Positions 14,019 through 21,922 are shown, counted from the stretch's first letter. The stretch is 33,974 nt of DNA from an uncultured Mycoplasmatota bacterium (GCA_900557185.1 USRP01000006.1:1-33974), one strand, 5' to 3'. Made by a program: numbers and translations. Notes: a model not told the origin generated them from the letters alone.

Positions 14019-15785
14019 ATGAAAAAGGGGTTTACGCTTGTAGAATTATTAGCAACTATTACAATTTTAGGTATTATTGCGCTACTATTAGTTCCAACGG
14101 TTGTTGGAACTATTAACGGTTTTAGAGAAGATGCTGCGGAAGACCAAGAAAAAAGTATTATTGCAGCAGCAAAATTATGGGTAAGTGATCATAGATTGCA
14201 ACTACCGGTTGTCGATGATCATAGTATTTGTGTTACAATCGAAGAATTGAAAAAGGGTTATTTAGAGGGAGATTTGCGAGATCCTAAAACGAAAAAGTTG
14301 ATTTCTAATCAAGCTGGAGTAGAAATAACGAAAACGGGGAAGACGTTTACTTATCAATATACTTCTTCATGTAGTGGTAGTTCTACTTCTGAGGATGAGG
14401 GACGTATTCAATTGGAACTTTCTTCTAAGAATCCAACCAGTTCAAGTTTTACTGTTGTGGCAAAAGCAACGGTTCAAAATGATACAATCAAGGGATATCG
14501 TTTTTCATTGAATGATGGGTCATGGAGTCCGATTCAAACGAGTTCCACAAAAGTATTTACGGGATTAATGCGAAATAAAGATTATACTGTCAATGTAAGA
14601 GCAGTAGCTACTTCTGGAGAAGTTACAGAAAAGTCGATTGTTGTAAAAACATCTGATATTCGTGTTCCAACATATCAAGTAAAAAATAATACAGATGGTA
14701 CGAAGACGGTTACTATTACTTATGATGATAAGAAAGCAAGTAATTTTATTTATGAATATTCCACGAATGGTGGAAGTAGTTGGTCTGTTGTGACAGGAAC
14801 GAAAATTTCTCTTACGTTTGAGACAGATACGACTCTTGTTGCTAGGGTAAGAGATACTGGAAATGAGAATAATACTGTAACAGCTTCGGCACTTACGTTA
14901 ACGGATTTTATTACTACTTATCAAGTAAAACATTATTTAATGAAAACGGATGGAAAAACATATGAATTAAAGAAGACAGAAACATTCAATGCAAAAATTA
15001 ATTCTAGTGTTACTCCAAAATTAATGAGTTATACTGGATTTACTGCTCCAAAGACACAAACAGTAACAGTTAAAAAAGGAGGAGCAACAGTGGTTTCTTA
15101 CTATTATACGAGAAATCAATATCAGATTAAATTGAATGATAATTATATGACGAATAATTTGATGACAAAATCTTATGATGTAAATTATTGTGATTCCTTT
15201 TACGCAACTTCATATAAAACTTCGACTGTAAAAAATTTAGATGCGAATAGTGGAAAAGAATTGCGATTTACGATGAGTACGAATAAAGATGTACGTCTTG
15301 GTTATGGTGGAGTAAATGCGATTCCTGATAACAGACGATTAACAATTGGAAAGACTTACACATATAGTATTGTCATTAAAACAACGAGACCTTTAAAGAT
15401 GCAAGTAGGGGCAGAACAACAATACATAGTACCAACCGTTGATGTAAATACGTCATGGCAGAAAATAACACATACGTTTGTCGCTTCTGAAAGACATGAT
15501 GGATTTGATTATCACACCTATATTATTTATTCGAATTCTTTTTCAAATCCATCTCAAGGTGGTTTAAACAATGATACTTTCTATGTTCATTCAGTGGAAT
15601 TAGCAGAAGGAAATGGTCCTAAAGTAACAAGTCTTACAAAATACTATGGACAGTCTTTACCAAATCCAAGTGCTCGAAGTGGTTATACATTTGTCGGATG
15701 GTATACAGAGCCAGTAGGTGGTACAAAAGTTACTTATGCTCAGGCAAATCAGACATATTATGCTCATTGGAGATATAATGGTTAA
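14019..15785 (+). CDS. Prepilin-like surface protein with FN3-like and InlB-type repeat domains
   Basis: 588 residues. The first 28 residues are identical to those of the gene at 3998: prepilin signal G|FTLVELL with Glu at +5, then a hydrophobic helix. The head again has AAKLWVSDHR and a Cys pair (SICVTI, SSCSG). Two FN3-like domains follow without the Pro/Thr linker; both end in ARVRDTGNENNTVTAS, nearly the same as the paralog. The C-terminal part differs: a MucBP-like stretch (about 300-370), an unassigned beta-rich carbohydrate-binding-like region (about 375-535), and a terminal InlB B-type repeat (YTFVGWYTEPVGGTKVT...YYAHW). Probably a surface adhesin or filament subunit. A GGTATAGGT site precedes the ATG; a terminator follows directly. 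Confidence 0.87.
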   Translation: MKKGFTLVELLATITILGIIALLLVPTVVGTINGFREDAAEDQEKSIIAAAKLWVSDHRLQLPVVDDHSICVTIEELKKGYLEGDLRDPKTKKLISNQAGVEITKTGKTFTYQYTSSCSGSSTSEDEGRIQLELSSKNPTSSSFTVVAKATVQNDTIKGYRFSLNDGSWSPIQTSSTKVFTGLMRNKDYTVNVRAVATSGEVTEKSIVVKTSDIRVPTYQVKNNTDGTKTVTITYDDKKASNFIYEYSTNGGSSWSVVTGTKISLTFETDTTLVARVRDTGNENNTVTASALTLTDFITTYQVKHYLMKTDGKTYELKKTETFNAKINSSVTPKLMSYTGFTAPKTQTVTVKKGGATVVSYYYTRNQYQIKLNDNYMTNNLMTKSYDVNYCDSFYATSYKTSTVKNLDANSGKELRFTMSTNKDVRLGYGGVNAIPDNRRLTIGKTYTYSIVIKTTRPLKMQVGAEQQYIVPTVDVNTSWQKITHTFVASERHDGFDYHTYIIYSNSFSNPSQGGLNNDTFYVHSVELAEGNGPKVTSLTKYYGQSLPNPSARSGYTFVGWYTEPVGGTKVTYAQANQTYYAHWRYNG

Positions 15786-15789
15786 ACAG

Positions 15790-15813
15790 AAAGGCGTTTC
15801 ATCGCCTTTTTTT
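15790..15813 (+). terminator. Rho-independent terminator of the second prepilin operon
   Basis: AAAGGCG, loop TTTCAT, CGCCTTT and further T: a 7-bp stem ending in a T-run, 4 bases after the stop codon. Confidence 0.88.
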
Positions 15814-15826
15814 GTTGTGTTTATCG

Positions 15827-15855
15827 TTGGAAGTTTGTTCTGAACATGGTATAAT
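15827..15855 (+). promoter_or_regulatory. Promoter of lepA
   Basis: TTGGAA (15827-15832), 17-bp spacer and TATAAT (15850-15855) with TG-G before it. Predicted start near 15862, so the leader is about 11 bases and begins at the ribosome site. Confidence 0.65.
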
Positions 15856-15872
15856 ATTGCAAGGTGATGTTC

Positions 15873-17678
15873 ATGAAACAACAAAACATTCGAAATTTCT
15901 CGATTATTGCCCATATCGATCATGGTAAAAGTACAATTGCCGATCGTATTTTGGAACTTACTGGAGCGATTACAAAACGAGAAGCGAAAGATCAATTATT
16001 AGATAATATGGATATTGAACGTGAACGTGGAATTACGATTAAATTAAATGCTGTAGAATTAGAATATCAAATGGATGGAGAAACTTATCAACTTCATTTG
16101 ATTGATACTCCAGGTCATGTTGACTTTTCTTATGAAGTAAGTCGTAGTTTAGCAGCTTGTGAGGGAGCGATATTAGTTGTCGATGCAGCACAGGGAATTG
16201 AGGCTCAGACACTTGCTAATCTCTATCTTGCACTTGATAATAATTTGACGATTATTCCGGTTATTAACAAGATTGATTTACCAAATGCGAATCCTGATAA
16301 AGTAAAACAAGAATTAATGGATACGCTAGGTTTTGAAGAAGATGAAATTATTTTAACGAGTGCGAAGAATGGAATTGGTATTAAAGAGTTAGTAGAACAA
16401 GTCATTAAAAAAGTACCAGCTCCAACGGGTGATGCAACAAAACCATTAAAAGCATTAATTTTTGATAGTTATTATGATGCATATCTTGGGGTTGTGGCTT
16501 TAATTCGTATTATAGATGGTTCTGTTCATGTTGGTGATGAAATTTACATGAAACAGGCAAATCGTAGTTATTCGGTTGTAGAGTTAGGGGTTTCTACACC
16601 TCATAAGAAAAATGTACAGATGTTGACTGTTGGAGAAGTTGGCTTCTTAACGGCCAGTATTAAAGATATTCAAGATATTAAAGTAGGGGATACCATTACT
16701 TTAAAAAGCAATCCTTGTGAGGGAGAAGTCATTGGTTATAAACCGATGAAACCAATGGTGTTTTGTGGATTATATCCAATTGAGTCTAGTAAATACGATA
16801 GTTTAAGAGAAGCTTTAGAAAAATTAAAATTAAATGATGCTTCTTTAGAATTTACTCCTGAGACGAGTAAAGCATTAGGATTTGGTTTCCGTTGTGGATT
16901 TTTAGGACTTCTTCATATGGATATTATTGAAGAGAGAATTGAACGTGAATTTAAGATTGATTTAATTGCTACGAGTCCTTCTGTTATTTACGATGTAGAA
17001 CTAACAGATCATAGTCATATGATGGTGGATAGCCCTTCTAAGATGCCAGATCGTGTTCGTATTAAAGATATTAAAGAACCATATATTCGTACGAATATCT
17101 TTGTACCAAGTGAGTATATTGGACCAGTGATGGAGTTATGTCAAAATAAACGTGGTAATTATGTTTCTATGGAATATTTAGATGCGACAAGAGTAAATAT
17201 TCACTATGAAATTCCTCTTTCTGAAATTGTTTATGATTTCTTTGATCGATTAAAGTCTAGTACGAAAGGATATGCTTCTTTTGATTATGAACTTATTGGT
17301 TATAAGAGTAGTGATTTAGTCAAGATGGATATTTTGTTAAATGGGGAAATGGTAGATGCTCTTAGTATGATTGTCCATCGTGATTTTGCTTATAAACGAG
17401 GAAAAGCGATTGTTGAAAATTTAAGAAAGTTAATTCCAAGACAACAATTTGAAGTGCCAATTCAAGCTGTGATTGGTTCTAAGGCGATTGCTCGTAGTAA
17501 TATTAAAGCAGTTCGTAAAAATGTACTTGCAAAATGTTATGGTGGAGATGTCAGTCGTAAACGTAAGTTATTAGAAAAACAAAAAGAAGGAAAGAAACGT
17601 ATGAAGATGGTAGGAAGTGTTGAAGTTCCTCAAGAAGCATTCTTATCTATCTTAAGTATGGATGAACAAGATTCTTAA
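15873..17678 (+). CDS. lepA: Elongation factor 4 (LepA), translational GTPase
   Basis: 601 residues, standard length. A ribosome-bound GTPase implicated in back-translocation and subunit biogenesis. GTPase motifs: AHIDHGKSTIADR (G1), RGITIK (G2), DTPGHVDF (G3), NKIDLPNA (G4) and SAKNGIG (G5). The family-specific C-terminus is present (ARSNIKAVRKNVLAKCYGGD, KRMKMVGSVEVPQEAFL). ATG 15873 is 5 bases from AAGGTGA; two earlier in-frame codons overlap that site. It is the Bacillus neighbour of gpr-spoIIP, but here an inserted prepilin operon separates them. Confidence 0.97.
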   Translation: MKQQNIRNFSIIAHIDHGKSTIADRILELTGAITKREAKDQLLDNMDIERERGITIKLNAVELEYQMDGETYQLHLIDTPGHVDFSYEVSRSLAACEGAILVVDAAQGIEAQTLANLYLALDNNLTIIPVINKIDLPNANPDKVKQELMDTLGFEEDEIILTSAKNGIGIKELVEQVIKKVPAPTGDATKPLKALIFDSYYDAYLGVVALIRIIDGSVHVGDEIYMKQANRSYSVVELGVSTPHKKNVQMLTVGEVGFLTASIKDIQDIKVGDTITLKSNPCEGEVIGYKPMKPMVFCGLYPIESSKYDSLREALEKLKLNDASLEFTPETSKALGFGFRCGFLGLLHMDIIEERIEREFKIDLIATSPSVIYDVELTDHSHMMVDSPSKMPDRVRIKDIKEPYIRTNIFVPSEYIGPVMELCQNKRGNYVSMEYLDATRVNIHYEIPLSEIVYDFFDRLKSSTKGYASFDYELIGYKSSDLVKMDILLNGEMVDALSMIVHRDFAYKRGKAIVENLRKLIPRQQFEVPIQAVIGSKAIARSNIKAVRKNVLAKCYGGDVSRKRKLLEKQKEGKKRMKMVGSVEVPQEAFLSILSMDEQDS

Positions 17679-17756
17679 AATTATATTCTAGTTTTGTCGA
17701 ATCACAACATATTGAAAGGAAAACGTGATAGGATTCTTTTAGAGGTGATGATTGTG

Positions 17757-17852
17757 ATGGTAGATCAGGAAGTAATTATGATTTATTACGACACGTTACT
17801 AGAGAAATTAGACGATGCGAAAAGAGCTACTTATTTTCTAGAAGATAGGTAG
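17757..17852 (+). CDS. Putative 31-residue protein or leader peptide
   Basis: ATG 17757 to TAG 17850-17852, product MVDQEVIMIYYDTLL then EKLDDAKRATYFLEDR. A strong AGAGGTGAT site lies upstream, followed in frame by ATG, GTG and ATG, any of which could start it. The last 8 codons form the left arm, loop and right arm of a terminator hairpin, and an ABC transporter gene begins 45 bases after the stop. The peptide is acidic and probably helical. I do not recognise it. It may be a small cytoplasmic protein or an attenuator-type leader. Confidence 0.5.
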   Translation: MVDQEVIMIYYDTLLEKLDDAKRATYFLEDR

Positions 17853-17859
17853 TTTTTTT
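17827..17859 (+). terminator. Rho-independent terminator inside the end of the 31-codon ORF
   Basis: CTACTTATTTT, loop CTAG, and the complementary AAGATAGGTAG pair over 11 bp with two G-U pairs; seven T follow. The stop codon of the small ORF is the 3' end of the stem, so a ribosome finishing that ORF would melt it. Confidence 0.8.
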
Positions 17860-17869
17860 CTTTGTTTTT

Positions 17870-17878
17870 TGATATGAT
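17870..17878 (+). promoter_or_regulatory. Possible extended -10 promoter of the ABC exporter
   Basis: TGATATGAT, an extended -10-like element; no clear -35. The transcript would start near 17885, at the ribosome-binding site. If this is not active, the exporter depends on readthrough of the preceding terminator. Confidence 0.35.
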
Positions 17879-17897
17879 GATAATGAGGAGGAGTATG

Positions 17898-18719
17898 ATG
17901 AAACACAACATGATTGAAACAAACGATTTAAGTATTTCATTTGGACGTAAAAAAGTATTAAATGGAATTACATTTGATGTCAAAGAACATGAGATATTTG
18001 GCTTTCTAGGACCGAGTGGGGCTGGAAAAACAACGACGATTAAGCTTTTAACAGAACAGTTGAAAGCAACTGCAGGAAGTTGTGAAGTCCGTGCGAAAAG
18101 ACATGAGATTGGTATTTTGAGTGATAACAGTGGTGTCTATGAAAGACTAACTGTTTATCGTAATTTAAGCTTTTTTGCAGAACTTTCTAAAACAGATCAG
18201 AATTATGTTGAAGAAGTATTAAAACAAGTAAAATTATGGGATGATAGAGATAAAAAAGTAGAGAATTTATCGAAAGGAATGAAACAACGCCTTTTACTTG
18301 CTTGTGCGATTATTCATCAACCTAAATTACTGTTTTTAGATGAACCAACTGCGGCATTAGATCCGGCTACAACGGAAGAAATTCATAAGTTATTATTAAA
18401 GTTACGAAAAGATGGGACAACGATCTTTTTAACGACTCATAATATGGAAGAGGCAGATTTATTATGTGATCGTGTGGCATTTTTAAATAAAGGAGAAATT
18501 GTAGAATTAGGCACACCACGTGAATTAAAATTAAAATATGCTCAAGATTCTGTTTCTATTATTTACGAAGATGAAAAAGAGATTGTTGTAAAAAAAGATA
18601 CAGAGGCCATTGTTAAAGCATTACAGAAAAACAATAAGAAAAAGATTCAATCAATTCATTCCCAAGAGCCAAACTTAGCAGAGATATTTTTAAGTTTAAC
18701 GGGGAGGGAATTAAAATGA
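17898..18719 (+). CDS. ABC-2 type transporter ATP-binding subunit
   Basis: 273 residues. All ATPase motifs are visible: Walker A GPSGAGKTT (about residue 39-47), signature NLSKGMKQRL, Walker B LLFLDEPTAALDP and the switch His in LTTHNMEEAD. The C-terminal 60 residues are the variable domain common in DrrA/CcmA-like exporters. Substrate is unknown; relatives export drugs, antimicrobial peptides or lipids. AGGAGG lies 6 bases before ATG 17898 and 3 before ATG 17895; the former is chosen by spacing. Its stop overlaps the permease start by 4 bases. Confidence 0.92.
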   Translation: MKHNMIETNDLSISFGRKKVLNGITFDVKEHEIFGFLGPSGAGKTTTIKLLTEQLKATAGSCEVRAKRHEIGILSDNSGVYERLTVYRNLSFFAELSKTDQNYVEEVLKQVKLWDDRDKKVENLSKGMKQRLLLACAIIHQPKLLFLDEPTAALDPATTEEIHKLLLKLRKDGTTIFLTTHNMEEADLLCDRVAFLNKGEIVELGTPRELKLKYAQDSVSIIYEDEKEIVVKKDTEAIVKALQKNNKKKIQSIHSQEPNLAEIFLSLTGRELK

Positions 18720-19423
18720 GATTATATAAAGTAAAAGCATTATTTAAACTAGGAATGGAAGATTTATTAAAGAATTTAAATGTTTTTATCTATGTTATTT
18801 TACCAATCGCATTTGCTTTTCTATATGCGAATATGGGAAATACACCGAAAGAATATTTATTTTCAATTTGTACATTACTTACTTTATCCATGGTTCCAGT
18901 TGCTTTGATGGGAACGATTATCGCTGAAGAAAAAGAAAAGAATACCCTTCGTACTTTGATGTTAAATGACGTGAAAGCAAGTGAGATATTGTTTGCGAAA
19001 GCAATGATTTGTATGTTATTTGTCGTGATTGATAATTTACTAATTTATTTTATTTTAGAATTACCAATGGATCATTTTATTTTATATCAACTAGTTGCTT
19101 TTATAACTGGATTAGCAATTATCTTATTTGGAGCGATTGTAGGATTACTTGCTAAGAATCAAATGTCAGCAGGTCTTTTATCAATGCCATTTATGATTCT
19201 GTTTATGGCACCGATGTTTATTATGATGTTTAAAGATAAATTAGCAGATGCGATTTCTAGTTTACTTCCTACGGATGCGATGATGGAACTATTTTTATGT
19301 ATTACAAAAAATACATTGACGATTTCTAAAATAGGTATTCCTTGTATGATTATTGGTGTTTGGTTAGTACTTAGTATTATATTATTTCAATTTGCATATA
19401 AAAAAGTTGGAGTGGATAATTAG
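18716..19423 (+). CDS. ABC-2 type transporter permease
   Basis: 235 residues with six hydrophobic segments (about 24-43, 50-72, 99-120, 131-153, 160-180 and 207-228) in the ABC-2 membrane pattern. A conserved cytoplasmic EEKEKNTLRTLMLNDVKASEIL sits between segments two and three, as in the family. It starts inside the ATP-binding subunit stop codon (ATGA), so the two subunits are made together. One permease per ATPase suggests a homodimeric channel. Cargo is unknown. Confidence 0.88.
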   Translation: MRLYKVKALFKLGMEDLLKNLNVFIYVILPIAFAFLYANMGNTPKEYLFSICTLLTLSMVPVALMGTIIAEEKEKNTLRTLMLNDVKASEILFAKAMICMLFVVIDNLLIYFILELPMDHFILYQLVAFITGLAIILFGAIVGLLAKNQMSAGLLSMPFMILFMAPMFIMMFKDKLADAISSLLPTDAMMELFLCITKNTLTISKIGIPCMIIGVWLVLSIILFQFAYKKVGVDN

Positions 19424-19446
19424 GCAATTCTTGGGAATTGTCTTTT
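19423..19446 (+). terminator. Rho-independent terminator of the ABC exporter
   Basis: GGCAATTC, loop TTGG, GAATTGTC (one G-U pair), then TTTT. The stem begins in the TAG stop codon. Confidence 0.75.
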
Positions 19447-19459
19447 GTTATGTTATAAT
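19431..19459 (+). promoter_or_regulatory. Promoter of the gene at 19475
   Basis: TTGGGA (19431-19436), 17-bp spacer, TATAAT (19454-19459) with TG-T before it. The -35 is inside the loop and right arm of the upstream terminator. Leader of about 9 bases. Confidence 0.6.
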
Positions 19460-19474
19460 GAAGGTGGTGATAAG

Positions 19475-19951
19475 ATGATTACGGCAATTGAATTAAAAGA
19501 TGGACTTGGTAGTCTAGAGCACGGAACAGATCCATTCGGGAAACCTTGTATTTATTATGTAGATGAACGATTAGAAAAACATATGACAAAATTAGATGAA
19601 CAATTATTGATTTTAAAAGAATTATCAGAAGTATATGATGCCAATGATATATATGATGATTTTTTAAGTATTGTGGAACATGTTAAAAAGAAAATACGTA
19701 AAGATGATGTTCTTATGATTGAAAAATTGGGAGAAAAGTATGGAACAAAAGTCGTTGTTGCACTTCTCATTTTATATATGCAGATGGTATTAGATGAAAA
19801 GAATTACCGTTTGGGAAAAGAGCGAACTTGTTTACAACTATATTATCTCTTTTTTGAGGATTATAGTATTGGACAATGTATTCATATGTTAGATGATATG
19901 GATGAGAAAGAACTGAAGAAAATATGTAAAGAAAAGGATATTTTGGCCTAG
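19475..19951 (+). CDS. Unknown cytoplasmic protein
   Basis: 158 residues, no signal peptide or membrane segment. The N-terminus MITAIELKDGLGSLEHGTDPFGKPCIYYV is followed by a helical, charged body with a short hydrophobic helix (VVVALLILYMQMVLD near 90-104). No family is recognised. ATG 19475 is preceded by GGTGGTGA at 4-base spacing; an upstream in-frame TTG has no site. A single-gene unit upstream of gpsB, with no terminator seen between them. Confidence 0.75.
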   Translation: MITAIELKDGLGSLEHGTDPFGKPCIYYVDERLEKHMTKLDEQLLILKELSEVYDANDIYDDFLSIVEHVKKKIRKDDVLMIEKLGEKYGTKVVVALLILYMQMVLDEKNYRLGKERTCLQLYYLFFEDYSIGQCIHMLDDMDEKELKKICKEKDILA

Positions 19952-19981
19952 TGTGAAGTTGGTGTCAAGTCCTTGATTTCA

Positions 19982-20010
19982 TTGACAAAACATGACATTA
20001 CTGATAAAAT
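19982..20010 (+). promoter_or_regulatory. Strong promoter of gpsB, possibly also rnpB
   Basis: TTGACA (19982-19987), 17-bp spacer, TAAAAT (20005-20010) with TG-A before it. This is one of the best sigma-A matches in the window. No terminator separates gpsB from rnpB, so it may drive both. Confidence 0.75.
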
Positions 20011-20038
20011 GTAGATGTCGAATAAAGAGGTGGAATAT

Positions 20039-20365
20039 ATGAACGATAGAATTTTATTAACAACAAAAGACATTTTAGAAAAAGACTTCAAAATTGATAC
20101 TCGTGGATATCGTCCGCAAGAAGTAGATAAGTTCTTGGATATTATTATTCATGATTATGAAGAATACGAAGCAGTGATTTCTGATATGAAGAAAACACAA
20201 AAAGAAATCATGGAAGAAAATGCACGATTGAAACAAGAAAATAGAAGTCTTCATACGAAGTTAGATGTTTTAAGTGAAACAGGTGGCGAAAGTACAAATG
20301 TATCAAATGCTGATGTTTTAAGAAGATTATCTAATTTGGAAAAAATTATTTACGGAAAAGAATAA
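20039..20365 (+). CDS. gpsB: Cell division regulator GpsB (DivIVA family)
   Basis: 108 residues. A small DivIVA-like protein that links penicillin-binding proteins to the growth and division machinery. The N-terminal membrane-binding domain is visible (LTTKDILEKDFKIDTRGYRPQEVDKFLDII), then a coiled coil (about 45-72), and the short C-terminal trimerising helix ADVLRRLSNLEKIIYG. ATG 20039 follows AGAGGTGG; an in-frame ATG at 20015 lacks a site and lies at the predicted transcription start. Its stop codon overlaps the 5' strand of the rnpB P1 helix. Adjacent gpsB and rnpB is also the Bacillus order. Confidence 0.94.
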   Translation: MNDRILLTTKDILEKDFKIDTRGYRPQEVDKFLDIIIHDYEEYEAVISDMKKTQKEIMEENARLKQENRSLHTKLDVLSETGGESTNVSNADVLRRLSNLEKIIYGKE

Positions 20366-20727
20366 TATTTTGACAAACGCTATATTCTTGTAATATAGAG
20401 GAAAGTCCATGCTCGCACAGTCTGTGATGACTGTAGTGTTTGTGTGTAGGGAAAAAATAACCTACAGGAGAGAATTCTCACGGCTCTTTAAGAATCTAAG
20501 TACATTTGTATATGATTCGAGGAAGTATAAAAGTGCCAAAGTGACGATGCCTTTTAGAAATAAGGGGAGTGGAACGTGGTAAACCCCACAAGCGAGAAAC
20601 CCAAATTTTGGTAGGGGAGCTTGAGTTAGAAAGAAACGAATTTCGCTCGGGATCAAGAAATTGATAGATAAATGTTTGTCGCCTAGAAATAGGAACAGAA
20701 CATGGCTTATAAAATATTATTTTTTTT
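20364..20727 (+). ncRNA. rnpB: RNase P RNA, Bacillus type B
   Basis: Catalytic RNA that matures tRNA 5' ends. Hallmark sequences are in order: GAGGAAAGTCCATGCTCGCA (20397-20417), the AGTGTT block, AAAGTGCCAAAGTGACGA, GTGGAACGTGGTAAACCCC, GCGAGAAACCCAAATTTTGG, and the 3' GAACAGAACATGGCTTATA. They match the Bacillus subtilis type B layout. The P3 hairpin is CTATATTC...AATATAG. P1 is set by AATATTTT (20364-20371) pairing with AAAATATT (20711-20718), followed by a T-run that may end the transcript. Ends are therefore estimates; they place the first bases inside the gpsB stop codon. No strong separate promoter is seen. Confidence 0.95.
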
Positions 20728-20749
20728 ATGTTTTATTGGAGTGATAAAC

Positions 20750-21241
20750 GTGAAAGAAATTGGAGAGAGATTAAAAGAAACGAGAGAGAGTATTGGAATC
20801 TCGATTGAAGAAGCAGCAGAAGATTTAAAAATGCGCCCGACTCAAATTGAAAATATTGAAGCGGGAAATATGAAAGCATTTAAAGATGTCTTCTACTTAA
20901 AATATTTCATTCGTGATTATTCTAAATACTTGGGATTAGACTATGAAGACATGGTAGATGAATTTAATGAATATTTATTTGACTATACATCAAAAATATC
21001 GATGGATGATATTAAAAAAGCAAAGAAACATGCGAAAAAGGAAAAAGATAAGAAAAAGATATCTTCTCCCTATACATTAGAAAGAAAACGTTCTTTTGCA
21101 ATTCCACCGATTGCGATTTATATTTTAATCGCACTTGTTATTTTAATGATAGTATATTATATATTCTCTAATGTTCATCACGATGATTTTGTAGATGAAA
21201 ATGTAGTTTATGTAGTAAGTGAGGAGGCTACTTTATTATGA
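20750..21241 (+). CDS. RodZ-like protein: N-terminal helix-turn-helix, single membrane pass
   Basis: 163 residues. The N-terminal 75 residues are the HTH_25 domain of RodZ (GERLKETRESIGISIEEAAEDLKMRPTQIENIE), which in relatives binds MreB and helps set rod shape. A basic stretch (KKAKKHAKKEKDKKK) precedes one membrane segment at about 123-143, and the external part is very short, as in Bacillus YmfM. The start is GTG 20750, because GGAGTGA lies 6 bases before it and HTH_25 proteins begin here; upstream codons belong to rnpB. The stop overlaps pgsA by 4 bases. Confidence 0.88.
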   Translation: MKEIGERLKETRESIGISIEEAAEDLKMRPTQIENIEAGNMKAFKDVFYLKYFIRDYSKYLGLDYEDMVDEFNEYLFDYTSKISMDDIKKAKKHAKKEKDKKKISSPYTLERKRSFAIPPIAIYILIALVILMIVYYIFSNVHHDDFVDENVVYVVSEEATLL

Positions 21242-21840
21242 ATTTACCAAATAAATTAACAATGCTTAGAATTGTTATGGCATTTATTATTATTGCTGTA
21301 TTATTATTCCCATTTGATGCGATGGGAGTGGATATTTATAAATTATTTATCAATGAGAAAATTGTTGTAGATATCCGTTATATCATTGCTGGAGTTTTAT
21401 TTATTTTAGCAAGTTTAACAGACTTCTTAGATGGATATATTGCTCGTAAATATAATTTAATTACTGACTTTGGAAAGATGATCGATGCGATTGCTGATAA
21501 AGTATTAGTAAACTCTGTTTTAATTATTTTATGTGCGCAAGGATTTATCCATCCATTAATTACTGTTGTTATTATTGTAAGAGATAGTATTGTAAATTCA
21601 ATTAAGATGGTAGCTGGAAGTAAGGGACATGTTGTGGCTGCTATTAAAAGTGGAAAGGCTAAGACAGCTTGTTTGATGGTAGGTATTGTATTAACATTAT
21701 TCTATAATTTACCATTTGAATTATGGAACTTAAAAGTATCAGACTTCTTATTAATTGTCGCTTGTGTACTTTCAATTATTAGTGGGGTACAATATTATAA
21801 TTTAAATAAAAAATTCTTTTTAGAAGATGCTAGAAAATAA
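21238..21840 (+). CDS. pgsA: CDP-diacylglycerol-glycerol-3-phosphate 3-phosphatidyltransferase
   Basis: 200 residues. Makes phosphatidylglycerol phosphate, the first step to phosphatidylglycerol, which is also the usual donor for the LtaS-type enzyme encoded at 335. The CDP-alcohol phosphotransferase motif is complete: DFLDGYIARKYNLITDFGKM with IDAIADK (D-G-x2-A-R-x8-G-x3-D-x3-D). Several membrane helices surround it. It overlaps the RodZ-like gene (ATGA). The rodZ-pgsA-recA order is as in Bacillus, except that no cinA gene lies between pgsA and recA. Confidence 0.95.
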   Translation: MNLPNKLTMLRIVMAFIIIAVLLFPFDAMGVDIYKLFINEKIVVDIRYIIAGVLFILASLTDFLDGYIARKYNLITDFGKMIDAIADKVLVNSVLIILCAQGFIHPLITVVIIVRDSIVNSIKMVAGSKGHVVAAIKSGKAKTACLMVGIVLTLFYNLPFELWNLKVSDFLLIVACVLSIISGVQYYNLNKKFFLEDARK

Positions 21841-21868
21841 AGATAGAAAATCTGTTCTATCTTTTTTT
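21839..21868 (+). terminator. Rho-independent terminator after pgsA
   Basis: AAAGATAGAA, loop AATCTG, TTCTATCTTT: a perfect 10-bp stem and a T-run. It begins in the TAA stop codon. Confidence 0.92.
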
Positions 21869-21899
21869 ATTTTTGTAGTTTATAAATTCCAGAAACTAA

Positions 21900-21913
21900 C
21901 AAACAAATGTTCG
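21900..21913 (+). promoter_or_regulatory. Probable LexA (SOS) box upstream of recA
   Basis: CAAACAAATGTTCG differs from the Gram-positive SOS box pattern CGAAC-N4-GTTCG at one arm position. It lies 9 bp upstream of the recA -35 box, a normal place for a LexA operator. It implies a lexA gene elsewhere in the genome. Confidence 0.6.
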
Positions 21914-21922
21914 TAAAAACTA

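Noticed and set aside
17757..17852. 31-codon ORF as a Spo0E-type phosphatase
   Set aside because: Spo0E-like proteins are small too, but the required SxxxD helix motif is not present.
20370..20396. TTGACA and TAATAT as a promoter for rnpB
   Set aside because: Both boxes lie inside the predicted RNA (P1 to P3), spacing is only 15 bp, and the P1 strand upstream would be lost.
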